Assembly: GCA_030549335.1 (NCBI GenBank)
Contig: JAUKPH010000023.1
Coordinates: 3,429,501-3,493,500 of the forward strand
DNA: 64,000 bases
Direction: 5' to 3'
Source of the DNA: Pontederia crassipes
Taxonomy: Eukaryota > Streptophyta > Magnoliopsida > Commelinales > Pontederiaceae
Shown: positions 45,218 to 57,165 of the stretch, in pieces
Position numbering within the stretch: position 1 is the stretch's first letter
How the letters are laid out: each line of letters starts with the position of its first letter
Translations under genes and position numbers: made by a program
Notes under the pieces: model-generated
Told to the model about the DNA's origin: nothing
The model's database searches: none
The model's input: only the letters and a program-made list of their open reading frames with translations

Positions 45218-45250
45218 TCGCTACTCGATGCGATTTGCCTTTTGATTGCC

Positions 45251-45261
45251 AATGCATGCAA
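45251..45261. other. LINE target-site duplication, 5' side
   Basis: AATGCATGCAA, identical to 39511-39521. Confidence 0.9.
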
Positions 45262-45508
45262 ATATTTTGCATTTGAAAATTGTTTTGCCTGTGTATATTC
45301 CAGACTTCCAGTGCACTGCAACATAGATAACGAAAGTTAGACAAGCTCATGAATGAGGCAGAAGGAACTTCCTGACATAGGTGATTTTAAGAATTTACAG
45401 AAATAAATAGAGCAAGCTTCCAATGCTGCTTTTTTCAGGCAAGGTCAACAACCCGTTATGTAGAGCCAATCCATTGTTCAAGAGAAGACAGGATAGATAA
45501 AACCTAAC

Positions 45509-45610
45509 CAAATTGGGGACTCTAGGAAACAAATCCAGGAGTACTAGCTCCCGTGACTTGGACTTGGACGTGCTATCCACCTGAGCCAACCAATTTGGTT
45601 TGGTAATGCT
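45509..45610 (-). pseudogene. 34-codon exon, copy C
   Basis: 102 bases with the same splice borders as the other two copies. Open, with substitutions near the C-terminus (LDLFPRVPNL in place of SDSFLRVPNL). Confidence 0.55.
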
Positions 45611-46300
45611 CTTTAAAAGAGAGAAGGTTGTGTTTGATCAAGTTTGCAAGGAAAATGTTGATGACCAACTTAATTACGATACTAGGAGTTCCCTGAGCTA
45701 TGCTTCTCTACATTGAATACTCTATTTTTTCACTTAAAAAGAGGAGACCTACCAGATTTGTAGGCATATTTACATTGACAAGGTCAACATTGTATTTAAA
45801 ACTCTTTTAGTTTCCTTTATGTGTTGGTGAGGTATAGACATCATTGAAGTCTAATGTTCATACCCAATTTGGTGGAAAATTATGTGCAGAGACTTAAAAT
45901 AGGTACAGTCCATGTTTTAACTTCATCGTTTGACAACTAGCAGGCAGGTTTGGAAATTTAAAATAGGTACAGTCCATGTGTTAGCATAATTTGAGCATAT
46001 TTACGTAAAAACTTATTAAGGAAGTAAGGTTATTAAAAAGACACATGACATAGGAAGCAAAAAACATCATACACAAAACCACTGTGAGAAAATATCAGGC
46101 AACTTTATCACTAAATGTCTCAATCATTTTTAGAGGGTTTATTAGTGGAATATCTTTCAGAATCATTTATTTAACAACAGGAAAAAGAAGAAAAGTATAC
46201 ATGTATAATTTACCAAGCATACGAAAATGGGAAGCATATTTCAAAAGAATATTTTCCCTGAACAATCATAGGTTAGGCTCATATAAAACATAGGGGACTG

Positions 46301-46675
46301 TTAAGAACCTTTATGATATTTCACAAAGAAGATCTATCAACAGAATCAAATAAATGATTTCGTGCCTATTTTTTGATATGCTCCCTTGCTCAGGAACCAA
46401 TGACATGTCAAAAAGAACATAAAATTTGAAAAATTATAAGTTTTCCTGTGAATTAATTGAGAATTTGATCCCAAAGTCATTGCAGCATATGATGGAAATA
46501 GGTTGTATGTAGTTCTTTGGGACATAACATGGAATCTGAACCAGAACTGATAGCAGATGATTACTCAATTTTCTTAATCATCGATCCTGTTCATTAGAAA
46601 AAAGAAACACCCGGATCATTTTTAAGTCCTGCAAGAAATGAAGATCTAGAAAAGGAACAAAATCACAAAGCTAAA
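46301..46675. other. Intron-like AT-rich stretch
   Basis: No ORF or repeat recognised. It lies between the tandem unit array and the GC-rich ORF upstream on the minus strand. Confidence 0.4.
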
Positions 46676-47347
46676 CTAACCGTTTTCATCAATGAGCTCC
46701 AACAACCGCAACAAAATGGAAAAGAACAGTCTTCTCAAAAAGAAAAGAAAAGAAAAGAACACACAAAATGAATTAGGAAAAAGGCAAAAAGGCATAAAGA
46801 TAGGACAGGAACAACATGAAGAAAGGTGAGGGCGACATCCAGAACCTTCAAGCGCCCAAGCGCGACGGGTTGGCCAACGAGTCCATGCCACCTGCGGCAG
46901 GTTTCGAGGGCGTCGTCCAGAACCTTCGAGAGGCAAAGTGCCGCGGCGGTCGGCCGACGGCCAGGAGAAATGGTGGCGAGATTCAAGGGGCCTGACGTCG
47001 CCCTCACCTGCCGGTCGCCTCATCGGCCCCACGAAACCTGCCGTCGGGCCGCACCGTGGCCGTTGCACTTTGACGCTGGAAGGTCTCATCAGCCCCTTGA
47101 AACCTGCCTCCGATGGCCTGGACTCAGATGCGGCGGTCGGCCAACGGCTAGGGAAAATGGTAGTGAGAGACGACACCTGAGTCCAGAACACTGAGGAGAG
47201 GACAGGCAATAGAAATAAGGAGGCTGGAGGTGGAGGCAAAGGCGGAAGCGACGGCCGGCTGCGGCGATGGAGGAGTAGTTGGGCGGTCAGAGAGGGTTTG
47301 GGCGGAGGTTTTTGTGGGGGAGGAAGAAGAGAAAACACCAACAACAC
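46676..47347 (-). CDS. GC-rich 223-codon proline/arginine-rich ORF, possible first exon
   Basis: Open for 223 codons in a GC-rich island inside AT-rich DNA. Residues 1-50 are P/L-rich (PPPQKPPPKPS..., LPPLPPPPAS), and the middle is R/P/G-rich with an imperfectly repeated LEGSGRRPRNLPQ/LEGSGCRPHL module that reflects a DNA repeat. The last 50 are F/L/S-rich, from an A/T-rich run. There is an antisense ORF of 122 codons, so composition alone may keep frames open. It lies upstream, on the same strand, of the triplicated exons, so it could be the 5' exon of that gene or a repeat-derived artefact. Confidence 0.3.
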   Translation of the reverse strand: MLLVFSLLPPPQKPPPKPSLTAQLLLHRRSRPSLPPLPPPPASLFLLPVLSSVFWTQVSSLTTIFPSRWPTAASESRPSEAGFKGLMRPSSVKVQRPRCGPTAGFVGPMRRPAGEGDVRPLESRHHFSWPSADRRGTLPLEGSGRRPRNLPQVAWTRWPTRRAWALEGSGCRPHLSSCCSCPIFMPFCLFPNSFCVFFSFLFFLRRLFFSILLRLLELIDENG

Positions 47348-48555
47348 GAATCTTGTTTTTGTAACGTATGAATTTTTATTACTTTAAATTTATTGAGATT
47401 ATTTTTTAATTTTGAAAATTATTCATTTTTTAAATACATGGATTATTCTATATAAACTTCGAATCTCAGAAATACTACATAAAATCATATCTTATTTTAT
47501 TTATTTAATATTTTTCTATCCTTTCTAATATATAATTTAATTAAAAAATATACTATCACACATTGAAAATCTAGTTACAATAATGGTTAAAAATAATAAA
47601 AATATAATAATTTATACATACTGTCATTTACTAATTATGGATATAATAGGTTATCCATAATTTTATGATTGGTTATAGAACTTCTCTCTCCGTCATAATA
47701 AAAAATAATGAAGTTTTTTTTCATACGTTAATAACTATAAAAATCTATTCAAAGTCTGAAAGGGCAATAAGAATAAATATGTTTGGCAATGGGAACTGGA
47801 GTTCAAGTTCTCGTAGTTCTAATTATGTATACATAAAATATTATGTAATAAGATCTTTCCCACTCATAAAATATTATGTATACATTTATATTTATTAGAT
47901 ATAAGGTAAACCCTATCTATTAGTAATGTCATGGAAGAAAGGAAGGATCTTTAAGCGGAGACTATAAATTTACCAAGATAATCAAATTTACTTGACCCTA
48001 TCGTTAAGGCCTAGCATATGTCAAAATAGTCTGAGCTCTAGCATTTGTATTCATAGATAAGTTATCACAAAATTGAATATTTTTCATTATCTCACTTTTT
48101 AGCCCAAAGGAACTTGAAGATCACTAAGGGCAAGATAAAGTTTGGAAGTATGAACACTACTTAGTCACTCTCAAATTATTCGTTTATTCTAAATCTTTTA
48201 TTTTTTGAGAAAATTATTCTAGAAAATCGAGTTAAAAAACTTATATCAATGATCACTATATATTCTAAAATATCGGAGAGGACATGGATAAATTTCTTGC
48301 ATATTAGTTTAAGAACCAATTGTCATATAAGATGCAAAATATCTATGAAACACATAACGCAATATGACAAAAACCTACACAAATAAGCTATTAGATTAAA
48401 TAATATACATAACATGCAAGCATTACAAATATGATGTATTGTGTTTTAGAAAATTGCAATCTTAATCATAGAACTCAAGTTATCCTCTTCATAATGCCTA
48501 CATAAAAAAGTACATATTCAAAGATTTATCTTACAATGTCACATGGAAACTTATG
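47348..48555. other. AT-rich stretch without recognisable gene
   Basis: No coding frame above 77 codons. The part nearest the right arm (47,940-48,555) could be 5' internal sequence of the SIRE-like element or simple flank; I see no gag motif. Confidence 0.4.
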
Positions 48556-48560
48556 CTAAT

Positions 48561-49650
48561 TGTAGAATCAAAAGCACCCAGAGAAAGTGAATTGGTATAT
48601 AAAAATCCTATCGTGAAATGAATTTCAGAAAGATGATAAAATCGATCACAAGCAAATAAGAGATAAGGAGCAAACAAAGATAACACGATGTGTTGTCGAG
48701 GTTTGGCCCAACTCGTTGGTCTACGTCCGTTCCGACTTTTCATCCTCGAGACCACCGGAGTTTCACTAGCTTTTTCTTTTCTTGTAGAGAGAGAACAACC
48801 CTCTTTACACCACCGTCTTCTTCTCCACTCAAAAAGGAAGGCACACCTCTTCTTACATGAAGCTCTCAACTTTAGTAAATCTCACTAAAGAATTCTCTCT
48901 GACTCACTTCTTTTACAATTAATGCTCACTCTTAAAATATGGAAGAGAAAGGGATGATTTGCAAACTTTTGATTCAAGAAGTGTTTTGAACTTAGGTAGA
49001 GCTCCAGAGTGTTTTCTCTTGCTTGGATAAACTTTTTTCAGGCATTGGTACTCCTTTTATAAGTTTCTTCTTGTGTTGATTACTTTCAAAAAGTCTTGCA
49101 TAAATTTCGACTTAAAAATTAGTTGTTACTACTTCAATCTATGATTGGTCGACCACATTTATAGACCAATCATTGCGCATTTTTTGTGCTGTATGGGCTG
49201 ACTGGTCGATTGATCCTTTGACTGATATGGTCGCAACATTTGTTGAATTCATTTTTTGAGTTGATCGGTGGACTAGTCCTTCGACTGGCTTCGACAGTCA
49301 TGGTCGCGACATTTGTTGAATTCACTTTTTGAGTTGATCGGTAGACTAGTGCCACGACCAAACCATCAACCATCTTCGCGTCATTTATGAAATTTGTTCT
49401 TCTGTTGGTCGGTCGACCCATGCCACAATCGGTACATCGACCGTCGTCTTCGCGGTGTATTTCTACTCGATATCTATCGATCGATCGACCGACTGCCAGT
49501 ACAAAATTTTTCTATTTAATCTTTTAACTTGGCGACTTATTTTACAAATATAGTATGTCAATCTTACATATGCATTATCATCACTTAAGTATATATTAGT
49601 AACTTTTATGTCAAATTTAATTTGTTATCATCAAAACATATGATTCAATA
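48561..49650 (-). mobile_element. SIRE/Maximus-like 3' LTR, right copy
   Basis: Reverse complement of 29122-30193, running from TGTAGAATCAAAAGCACC to TTCAATA, then the polypurine complement ATCTCCCCCTTTTATG. GTCGACC/GATCGATCG clusters lie at about 49,150-49,495. Confidence 0.8.
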
Positions 49651-50825
49651 ATCTCCCCCTTTTATGATGACAAACTAATTGAACGATAGAAAAGAAAAGG
49701 TAAATTGGAAGCATAGGAAATGAATAGTAAACAAGCTTCCTCTACATTCATGCGCATTTCACATTTTCTCCCCTGAATAAGTGACCTTTATGTTTTCATA
49801 ATATGAAGCAATATAAACATATGACATCAAGAGCTATAGACACAAGATAAATATGAGATTTTAAAGTACAACCATCATGAAGCAAAAGTTATTACATTGC
49901 ATCCATAATCAATACATCCATCATGTGTTCAAACAGTGACATATGCGACTATAGTCAGTGGATGACACTAGTACAAATAAAAATTGTGAACATATAGGAA
50001 CTAACAAGTAACAAATATAGCACCTACTAGGAGCACATAGCAGCGTCCAAACTTCTCCCTCTTTTGGCATCATCAAAGAGGGAAGCAACTCATCTACATC
50101 TCATCGGAACTATCATCATCATGAACCATGGGAGAAATGAATCATTGTGATGCATAGTACGCTTGTAGCGAGCCAACAAGATATGAGTCACTCAACAGTC
50201 TATAGCATCCACTTGCTGTGAAAGAACAATAAAGTCGTAGGCTGAAGTCGATGCGGCATAGTGTGTGAGTCCCTGCTCAAAAGGTGCATGCCTCAGAGGC
50301 GAACTGGACTGACGACTAGATCAAGCCTCCGATACGCCGTGAGTATCCATAAGCGCTGGCTCTCCATCAATGGCATCATCTCCATCATCAGTATCCAATC
50401 TAAGGTATTTTCGGTGCAAAGTTGCTGAGTTAATAACGTTCTCGGGACGGGGTCGAATGTACTCCTCACCCGTAGGAATGTCGACATTGAAATGAAGTAA
50501 AATCCTAATTATCTAGACTCCAAAATATAATGGGTAACGATCAGAGGAGACCTTTTGGAGTGATAAAAAACAATGGCCAAAATGAAGAAATGATGCATCT
50601 CGGATACAGAGACAATGAACGGATGGATATATAATATAATTTTGAAGGAAAAACCTGCTGAAAACATTGATATTAACATATTAGTCATATGTTTAAATTA
50701 TATTACATATTTTTTCTTATAAATATAGTTACTGATGGATCACGCCATCGATTTCCAATCCGTCGGTAATCCCGAAGGCTGTCATTTTAAAATACTAGTC
50801 ATATGTTTAAATTATATTGTTACTA
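49651..50825 (-). mobile_element. 3' internal end of SIRE-like element, right copy
   Basis: Homologous to 27896-29120. A 64-codon open stretch (50293-50487) is the counterpart of the left-arm fragment, with a TLLTQQLCTEN-like sequence in a shifted frame. Not functional. Confidence 0.65.
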
Positions 50826-51944
50826 ACGGACTACACCATATCGAAGGCGACCACTATCGACGATGAATTTTACCATTGGTGCTAGCGACGGACATTTTGT
50901 TTGTCAATATTTTGGAAGGATTTTTCTCACCGTCACTAACGTCGTAAAAAATTATGAAGAATTTTAGTTCATAAAAAAATGACGTCGCAAATTCATAATT
51001 TTCTTGTAGTGTTAGGTCTTGGGCCTCAGTAATGGGCGTGACCAGTATGATAATGGTCTTCATAGAAAAAAATAGTTTCAGTCACACTCGTGACTGAAGC
51101 AGGAAACTGTTCCTATCACACTCTTGAAAATTGTATCATGACCATGGCATGCCTCGCACTTCGAAAATTTGGTGTACAACTTGTGTTCTCGCAGGTCTGT
51201 AGCACAATCCACATATGCTCATCGTGTTCCTCTGGGCTCGACGAATAAATCAAAATGTCGTCAACGAAAACAATCACGAACTTGTTCAAATATGGCCTGA
51301 ACACTCGGTTCATCAAATCTATAAAGGTTGCCGAAGCATTGGCTATCCCAAATGGCATCACTAGAAACTCGTAGTGGTCATATCTTGTCTGAAGGTGGTT
51401 TCGGCACATCGTCGTCAGCTATCCGAAGCTTATGGTAGCCACTTCTTAAATCAATTTTTGAAAACACCTTTGCCGTCGAACAGGTCATTGATTCTTGGTA
51501 GCGGATACTTATTCTTTATTATGACCTTTAGTTTATGCACAGTCGCATAGATCCGTCCTTTTTCTTCACGAATAATACCGGAGCGCCCCTTAGGGAGACG
51601 TTAGACATCATCCAAAAAAACGTCCAAAAATTTCTTCACCACTTCAATACTATCTCGGTCTATCTCAACCCGGTCCGTCTTAATGACACTTGCCAAGAAT
51701 CCTCGACATCCTTTCTTCAATAGCTTCTGGGCTTTGATAGCTGATATCAGGACCTTGCCCTGCTCTAGCGGCATGCTCTAATGATGGTCTGTGGTCCTCC
51801 TGATGCTTTGATCGCTATCTTTTTTGCTGGGCAATGTAGGTAGGCGTCGTGATATGACAACTAGTCTATGTCCAACACCACGTCGTAATTCCTGATCGGG
51901 ACGATGATTCAATAATTATTTATCAACCCAATAACTATTTATCA
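50826..51944 (-). pseudogene. Ty3/gypsy pol fragment: protease and reverse transcriptase (right arm only)
   Basis: Minus strand, in order: a protease-like YDVVLDID..LSYHDAYLHC stretch (about 51,900-51,830), APVLFVKKKDGSMRLCI (about 51,590-51,540), VFSKIDLRSGYHKLRI (about 51,480-51,430), then YEFLVMPFGIANASATF and the catalytic FVDDILIYS (51409-51116). This is the standard plant gypsy order, broken by indels and stops. It continues from the gag relic at 51,945-53,020. Pol stops abruptly near 51,100, and the last 270 bases are unassigned. In the left arm this piece is replaced by the 20230-27895 element. Confidence 0.85.
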
Positions 51945-53023
51945 TTTATTGCATGATGACAATCTTTCTCATTCAATGAATTTCTAAATAATTCCTTATA
52001 AGTTATAGGTACAACAGGACCTTTGGACTATTTCTATATCATGATCATTAAGGCATAACATTATGCATCTCTGCGATTCTCATAGGTAGCATTCTCAACT
52101 AAGCTAGAGATCAACTTTTCAATTTGAATCCATACTCTTTCCTAACCTTATGATTAGGAATCCATTGAGGTCTCCTTTAATTCACTATTTGATAATAAAT
52201 GTCATGCTTCACTTGTTGTGCTGACCTCACTTCTATCTCAATTTATAATGCCTTAAGAGTAACATGGGGATAACCTCCTTAAGGATTTAGTTATTCAACC
52301 TTAGAATAACCTCCTTAGAACTTTGGTTATTCCTTTCAAAATAACCTCCTTAGGCGTTGCCTTACACCATCAATGAAACTATTCTATTTCCATCATTTAA
52401 GGATTTGTGTCATCCCTCACTTTATCTTTGGCTTTACCAACCAGTTTCCTTTTCGCATAGGTCAACTTACGGTCCTTGTCACAATCTATATCAAAGAAGA
52501 TCTGCTCAACGTCATTGATTTATCATTTTGCGTCCTCGAAGTCGGCCTTTCCGTCGAACTGAGGGGTCTGCAATTTTAGGAACCTCTATAGTATCTGTAT
52601 GATCATGCCCAAACTACCATGCAAGATTCATGGGTGGGAGTATGCAGTGTAAGCTAAGTGGGATCCATAGATATCCTTACCTCAATCCCATTCAATTGGG
52701 GATCTCGGGTCTGCTATATATTTTCTATTGGGCTCTAAGTCTACTGCTCGTTAGCCTATGAGCGTAGGGCCTACTGAATGACCTGTTACAATCCGTTCTT
52801 GAGAGCCCGTGGGAAATTATCCGTAAAAGCCATAGTAGCTGCCCCTAAACATCAATAACAATAACCATTATATTAGTGTGAGCTCCACAATCAATATCAC
52901 AATACAATACTTACTTGACCCTACTTGATAGTTGCAGTGATTGATCATGACAGTCGCACATGGACTAAATTCTATCTATTAGACATAGCTAAGAAGTGCA
53001 TCTCCTTAAGCTCTGATATCTTC
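51945..53023 (-). pseudogene. Ty3/gypsy gag relic, right copy
   Basis: Reverse complement of 19172-20229. The minus strand retains gag features near 52,370-52,570 (the region opposite a 68-codon plus-strand shadow frame). The primer site (GATATCAGAGCTTAAG, minus strand) lies at about 53006-53022. Confidence 0.65.
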
Positions 53024-55327
53024 TGTAACGTCCCGAGACCCACGTGACTTTCACGTGCTCAGAGTCATCCCGAAGGCGCTACACTATTCTATATAAAATA
53101 ATTTTTGCAGAATTATAAATGATAAAATACGAAATTAATAATAACAATATCTAAAATTCATAATATCAAGGAGCTAGAAATGTTCATATCTCTATCATGC
53201 TAAATATGCGAAAAAATTAAAGCTAATCAATAATCTAGTAGGACATAATCTTACATCATGTGCAATATCTTTGTCACTGAGCCTGACCACCTACTCATTT
53301 TCTTCTATCATCTCACCTGCATGAATCCAGATGCAGAAAAAACTCATGAGTAAAATAATACTCAGTATCTAGAGTCTAACCATAATGATAATTAATAATA
53401 ATCAATAGTACTAGATAAATCAATGACAATATGAAGAAATAAATAATATAGCACTAGATAAGACAATACGAGGAGAGCTCAATAATAAATAAAACAATAT
53501 AGCCATAAATCAATAAAGATAATCACGAAAGGGGGTCAATAAACCGATCAATATCATTTAACATTAATTTATTATCAATTATGCCTAATCACTATGATAC
53601 TGTCCAATTTAACAATTTTAATTCAATTATCAATATCAATGATCATCGACCAATAATAATTTCTATTCGATTCAATGGACGAAGGCAAAGTCGGTCAACG
53701 CCAAAATTCGAATGACCATGATTCAATTCGATTCAATTCTATGTCCATTCAATTCAATTCGATTCAATTCCATTCAATTTTCATTCTCTTCAGTTCAATC
53801 TTTGGAGTTATTCAATTTAATAGGGAGTGCTCAGTCAATTAAGGAAAACTCCATGTCTCTTTCATGTAGGTCAGTGGGGGATCAAACCACAGCAAGCCGC
53901 CCTTCAATAATAGCGCTAATAATAGTTCGTGATGACGGGGGACCATGACCATCACAGGATAGCCATAGCTTCCTTAAAGGATGACGTCTCATACCTCTAG
54001 GTACACTATCTGCCCCGTATATCCATAATAATATCAATATGACACAGGGAGCTTAGAAATAATCGAAGAACATGGAGACCCAGTAGTTTCTATCTTTTAT
54101 CTTGTTTATCCTATAGATTTATATTTAATAATTTAATTTAGGTTAAACAAGGACCTAATTAGAGAAAAACTACTGGATCAATATTATGGTTAATCACATA
54201 ATCAAGTAGAACAATAAGAACAATAATCTCAAGTCAGATATGAAGAGCATGATGAGTTCAGATATATTAACAATTTAACAATTATGGCCATAGATGGTTA
54301 TGAACATTAACCATAATAACTGTTCAATTATATATAACAAATTATCCAAAATTATGTTTTTTGTCACAAAGCTCGGCCCGTGTCGGGTGGAACCTGGGCC
54401 GTGTTCGAAAACGCTCAATCTCACCTCGGCCAGAGCAAACCCAGGCCGGGTCAATCGGTTCATCCTCAATCACGACCGCGTTGAACCTGTGCCGCGCCGA
54501 AGCACAACTCGGGTCGGGCCAATAGGAACTCGGGCCCGGTTAGACAACCCGATCCGGTTCCGAATCCAACTCGGTCTGGATTCAATGAAATCCAGGCCGG
54601 GTTCTGCCGCTGATGGAGAAACGCGTTTCGACGTGCCTTTCCGACCACCATAACTATCTCACACGATGTCCAAACTATGCATATGATATCAATAGATTCA
54701 TGATATAAAGGAGGATAGGATTCCATGTCGAGGAAAACCGATGACAGGAATTACCCTACGTACCTAAAGTTGGTTCAAAACCAACTGGATTCTCTCTGCC
54801 TGTGCGAGTTATCTAGACGCCGACTTTGGCCGATGATCTCTTTCTGTCCACGTTCCGAAACTGCGACCACCACTTGAAACTTCTTCACCTATATACGGGC
54901 TTCGAAACCAGCCATCGCATGCTCTCTGGAATGCCTCGGTTCACATGCAAATTAAAGAGGCTCATGGGCAAAATTCTATTTTGGCCAAAAGGGGTTTCCA
55001 GCCACCCGTTTGATGTCTATTTATAGTGCAAGTTAGGATTTTCAATTCTATTCGGCCTTGGACTCTTTTAGGATCAATCTTGGCCGACCATCATTGATTA
55101 ATCATTCCATAATTGTTCATATTTAATTAAATCTGAATTTACTTATTAATCCATATTTATCTTCATAACTATTCTATCTCTATTCAAATTCCATCTTATC
55201 TTTCCAACTGATCCCATAATTATCATCAATTTCAGAATTAAATAATTTTAATATTAAATAATGATTTCCAAATATTATAAATGATTAAAATATTCATTTA
55301 TTTATTTTATAAAAATCGGGATCATCA
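53024..55327 (-). mobile_element. Gypsy 5' LTR, uninterrupted right copy
   Basis: 2304 bp from TGTAACGTCCC to GGGATCATCA. It shows the empty site of the left arm's 9.9 kb element (AACTTTAG-GTACG near 54,765). It contains a CCCGG/CGGCC-rich block (54,370-54,620) and a GAATT-type microsatellite (about 53,700-53,800). Confidence 0.85.
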
Positions 55328-56047
55328 TGGATACACTTCATGCAAATCCTTCTAAAATCCCGCATGAGAAAGAAGAGTTATTTGACGCTGCTGTGCGACG
55401 AGTAGATGCATTAGAAGCGGAGCTTATTTCTACCAAAAAGGTAATCATATATTTCCTACAAGAGGTTTCATTTAAATTTTGTAGGTCCAAGACTTTGAAT
55501 GTGTAATTACTGGTCTGTACTTATCAGGATAATTTGTTAGATGATGTGAAAAGATAATATAAGATAAATTGAAATCATATATCAAAATTCTGAAGCACAA
55601 GTTTATTTTGGACTTCAAAAGTGGAAATTATCACACATGCACATTCACATACGTGAAATGTTACCTTCAAATGCAAACAAAAAAAAGAGGGAAAAAAATA
55701 GATGTACTTTGGTTTTGCATCCTCATAAGGAAAATTATACCAGAATAATCTGTTAAGTAGCGCAAACAAGAAAGTTTATGTGATGCTAAATTTTTTCTAT
55801 TGCTTCGTTAAGTACAAGTTGATCCAATTTTATTGTAGTTTAGAGATGCATAAACATTCTTGAAATTGTTCATTCAGTTTCTCTTCATATTTTTCTTTGT
55901 CATAGTGCTTGTTCTAAATAAGGTTATAGTTCTCAAAGAAGACTAAATGTGCTCTGAACATGTTTTCCCCAATTAGGCTCTATATGAAGCTTTGACGAGA
56001 CAAGAATTATTGCTTGCATACACCAACAAAAGGATGCTAAGTTTCAG
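55328..56047 (+). pseudogene. Two-exon coiled-coil gene relic, right copy
   Basis: First exon (to 55440, then GTAATC) is open here, including DTLHANPSK and [15 protein letters not shown]. The intron ends CCCCAATTAG, and the second exon (55977-56047, then GTGAG) reads ALYEALTRQELLL but has a 4-base deletion relative to the left copy, which shifts the frame. Its 5' side is cut by the LTR ending at 55327. Confidence 0.6.
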
Positions 56048-56618
56048 GTGAGAAGAATTTGAAATCAGACAAAAGGATGATATCATTGCCCCTAATGCTT
56101 CTTCACCTCAGCAAACGAATTGAATATACTTGCTCGACATCGTTGCACATCAAATTGTAGGAGAATCTAGGATATTTTTTAAGTATAATCATGTAATGTC
56201 AATCTTCTGATTGATAATGTTTCCTTTTCTTCTCTGTAGAGGAAGAAATTTTGATTCTGACGCATGGACGCCTCCCCAGTAGCAAATGGTTGTGCAGCCA
56301 GAGCCTCCTCACTTTAAAACGTGTAGCTCTTATTTGCACAATCGGGAGCAAATATGAGAGAGAGAGTGTGAGAGAGGTTGGGAGGAGCATCTCACTTGTA
56401 GTTGTCGGCTGCCACTCCTGTGTTCGCCGACGCGAAGGAGGGTCTGACTTCGAGAGAAGAGGAGGGAGACAAAAAAAAGGGGAAAAGGGGAAGGAAAAAT
56501 TCAACGAGGATAGGAAAATCTGATCAAAATACCGTGAGATGTATGCCACATCTGGACGGATGTCTTCATGTGAGCAGTTGAATCACATATAAATGGTCCA
56601 TATGCCGTTTCGTACACT
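56048..56618 (+). other. Shared flank of coiled-coil relic, right copy
   Basis: Homologous to 5790-6322. A plus-strand ORF at 56251-56523 (90 codons) parallels the left minus-strand ORF, but both overlap a purine-rich block. No product recognised. Confidence 0.35.
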
Positions 56619-57108
56619 GTGAACACCCTTTGGGTGAAACTTGGTGTAACGCCCTAATATGAGCCCTTCATTTTAGATCCAGGGCTTAGATTATTTCACA
56701 ATTTTCTCTCCCTCTCTCTCCTCTGCGCTCCCTCTTTTGTCTTTCCCCACCGTCGCTCTCTCTCCACTGCCCTCTCTCTTCTCTATCCCCTCCGATCACT
56801 CTCTTCTCTCCTCCGATCGTCGCCACCCATGCCCAATTTGTGCTATCGCCGCCTCCCCTCCGCTCTCCTTTCTTCTCTCCTTTGATCACCACCCTCGAGT
56901 TGATCAACACCACCGCCGCTGATATCTCGCTTGGTGCCACCACTACCACCTCCCCACCGCTCTCCTTTCTTCTCTCCTCCGATCACCGACATGTGTCGCC
57001 GTCGTCGATATGTGTAGCCGATCTCTCGCGTCGATGGGGGAAGAGATGTGATCTGCCAACGACTCATATGCAAACGTTACACAATGTTTCACCTAAGGGG
57101 TGTTACAT
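56619..57108. mobile_element. GA/CT-rich MITE, right copy
   Basis: Begins TGTGAACACCCTTTGGGTGA and ends with the complement of the other terminal repeat (GGTGTTACA). The interior is CTCTCTCC-rich. Predates the arm duplication. Confidence 0.8.
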
Positions 57109-57119
57109 CCCTATTAATC

Positions 57120-57121
<2 letters not shown>

Positions 57122-57161
<40 letters not shown>
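57122..57161. repeat. (TA)n microsatellite
   Basis: About 20 TA units, longer than the left-arm tract at 5254-5271. Confidence 0.95.

Positions 57162-57165
<4 letters not shown>

Larger units (their letters stand above)
39522..45250 (-). mobile_element. L1-type LINE, nearly complete, minus strand
   Basis: 5.73 kb non-LTR retrotransposon with a 10-base poly-T at 39522-39531 (poly-A tail on its own strand), exact 11-bp target duplications, and both ORFs recognisable. It is much more GC-rich than its surroundings. It interrupts the 1.95-kb tandem unit between M1 and M2. A (TA)n run lies in its 3' UTR at about 39,571-39,595. It carries stops and frameshifts, so it is not active as it stands. Confidence 0.93.
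45251..46300 (-). repeat. Exon-bearing tandem unit, copy C (M2 + partial M1)
   Basis: Direct continuation of copy B once the LINE is removed. M2 is followed by the first 300 bases of M1, ending in CATAGGGGACTGTTAAG, where homology stops. Confidence 0.75.

Noticed and set aside
54294-54653. 119-codon plus-strand ORF, and similar ORFs at 17596-17862 and 17553-17783
   Set aside because: They lie in the GC-rich CCCGG/CGGCC block of the gypsy LTR, are open on both strands, and change frame between the two arm copies. Composition explains them.
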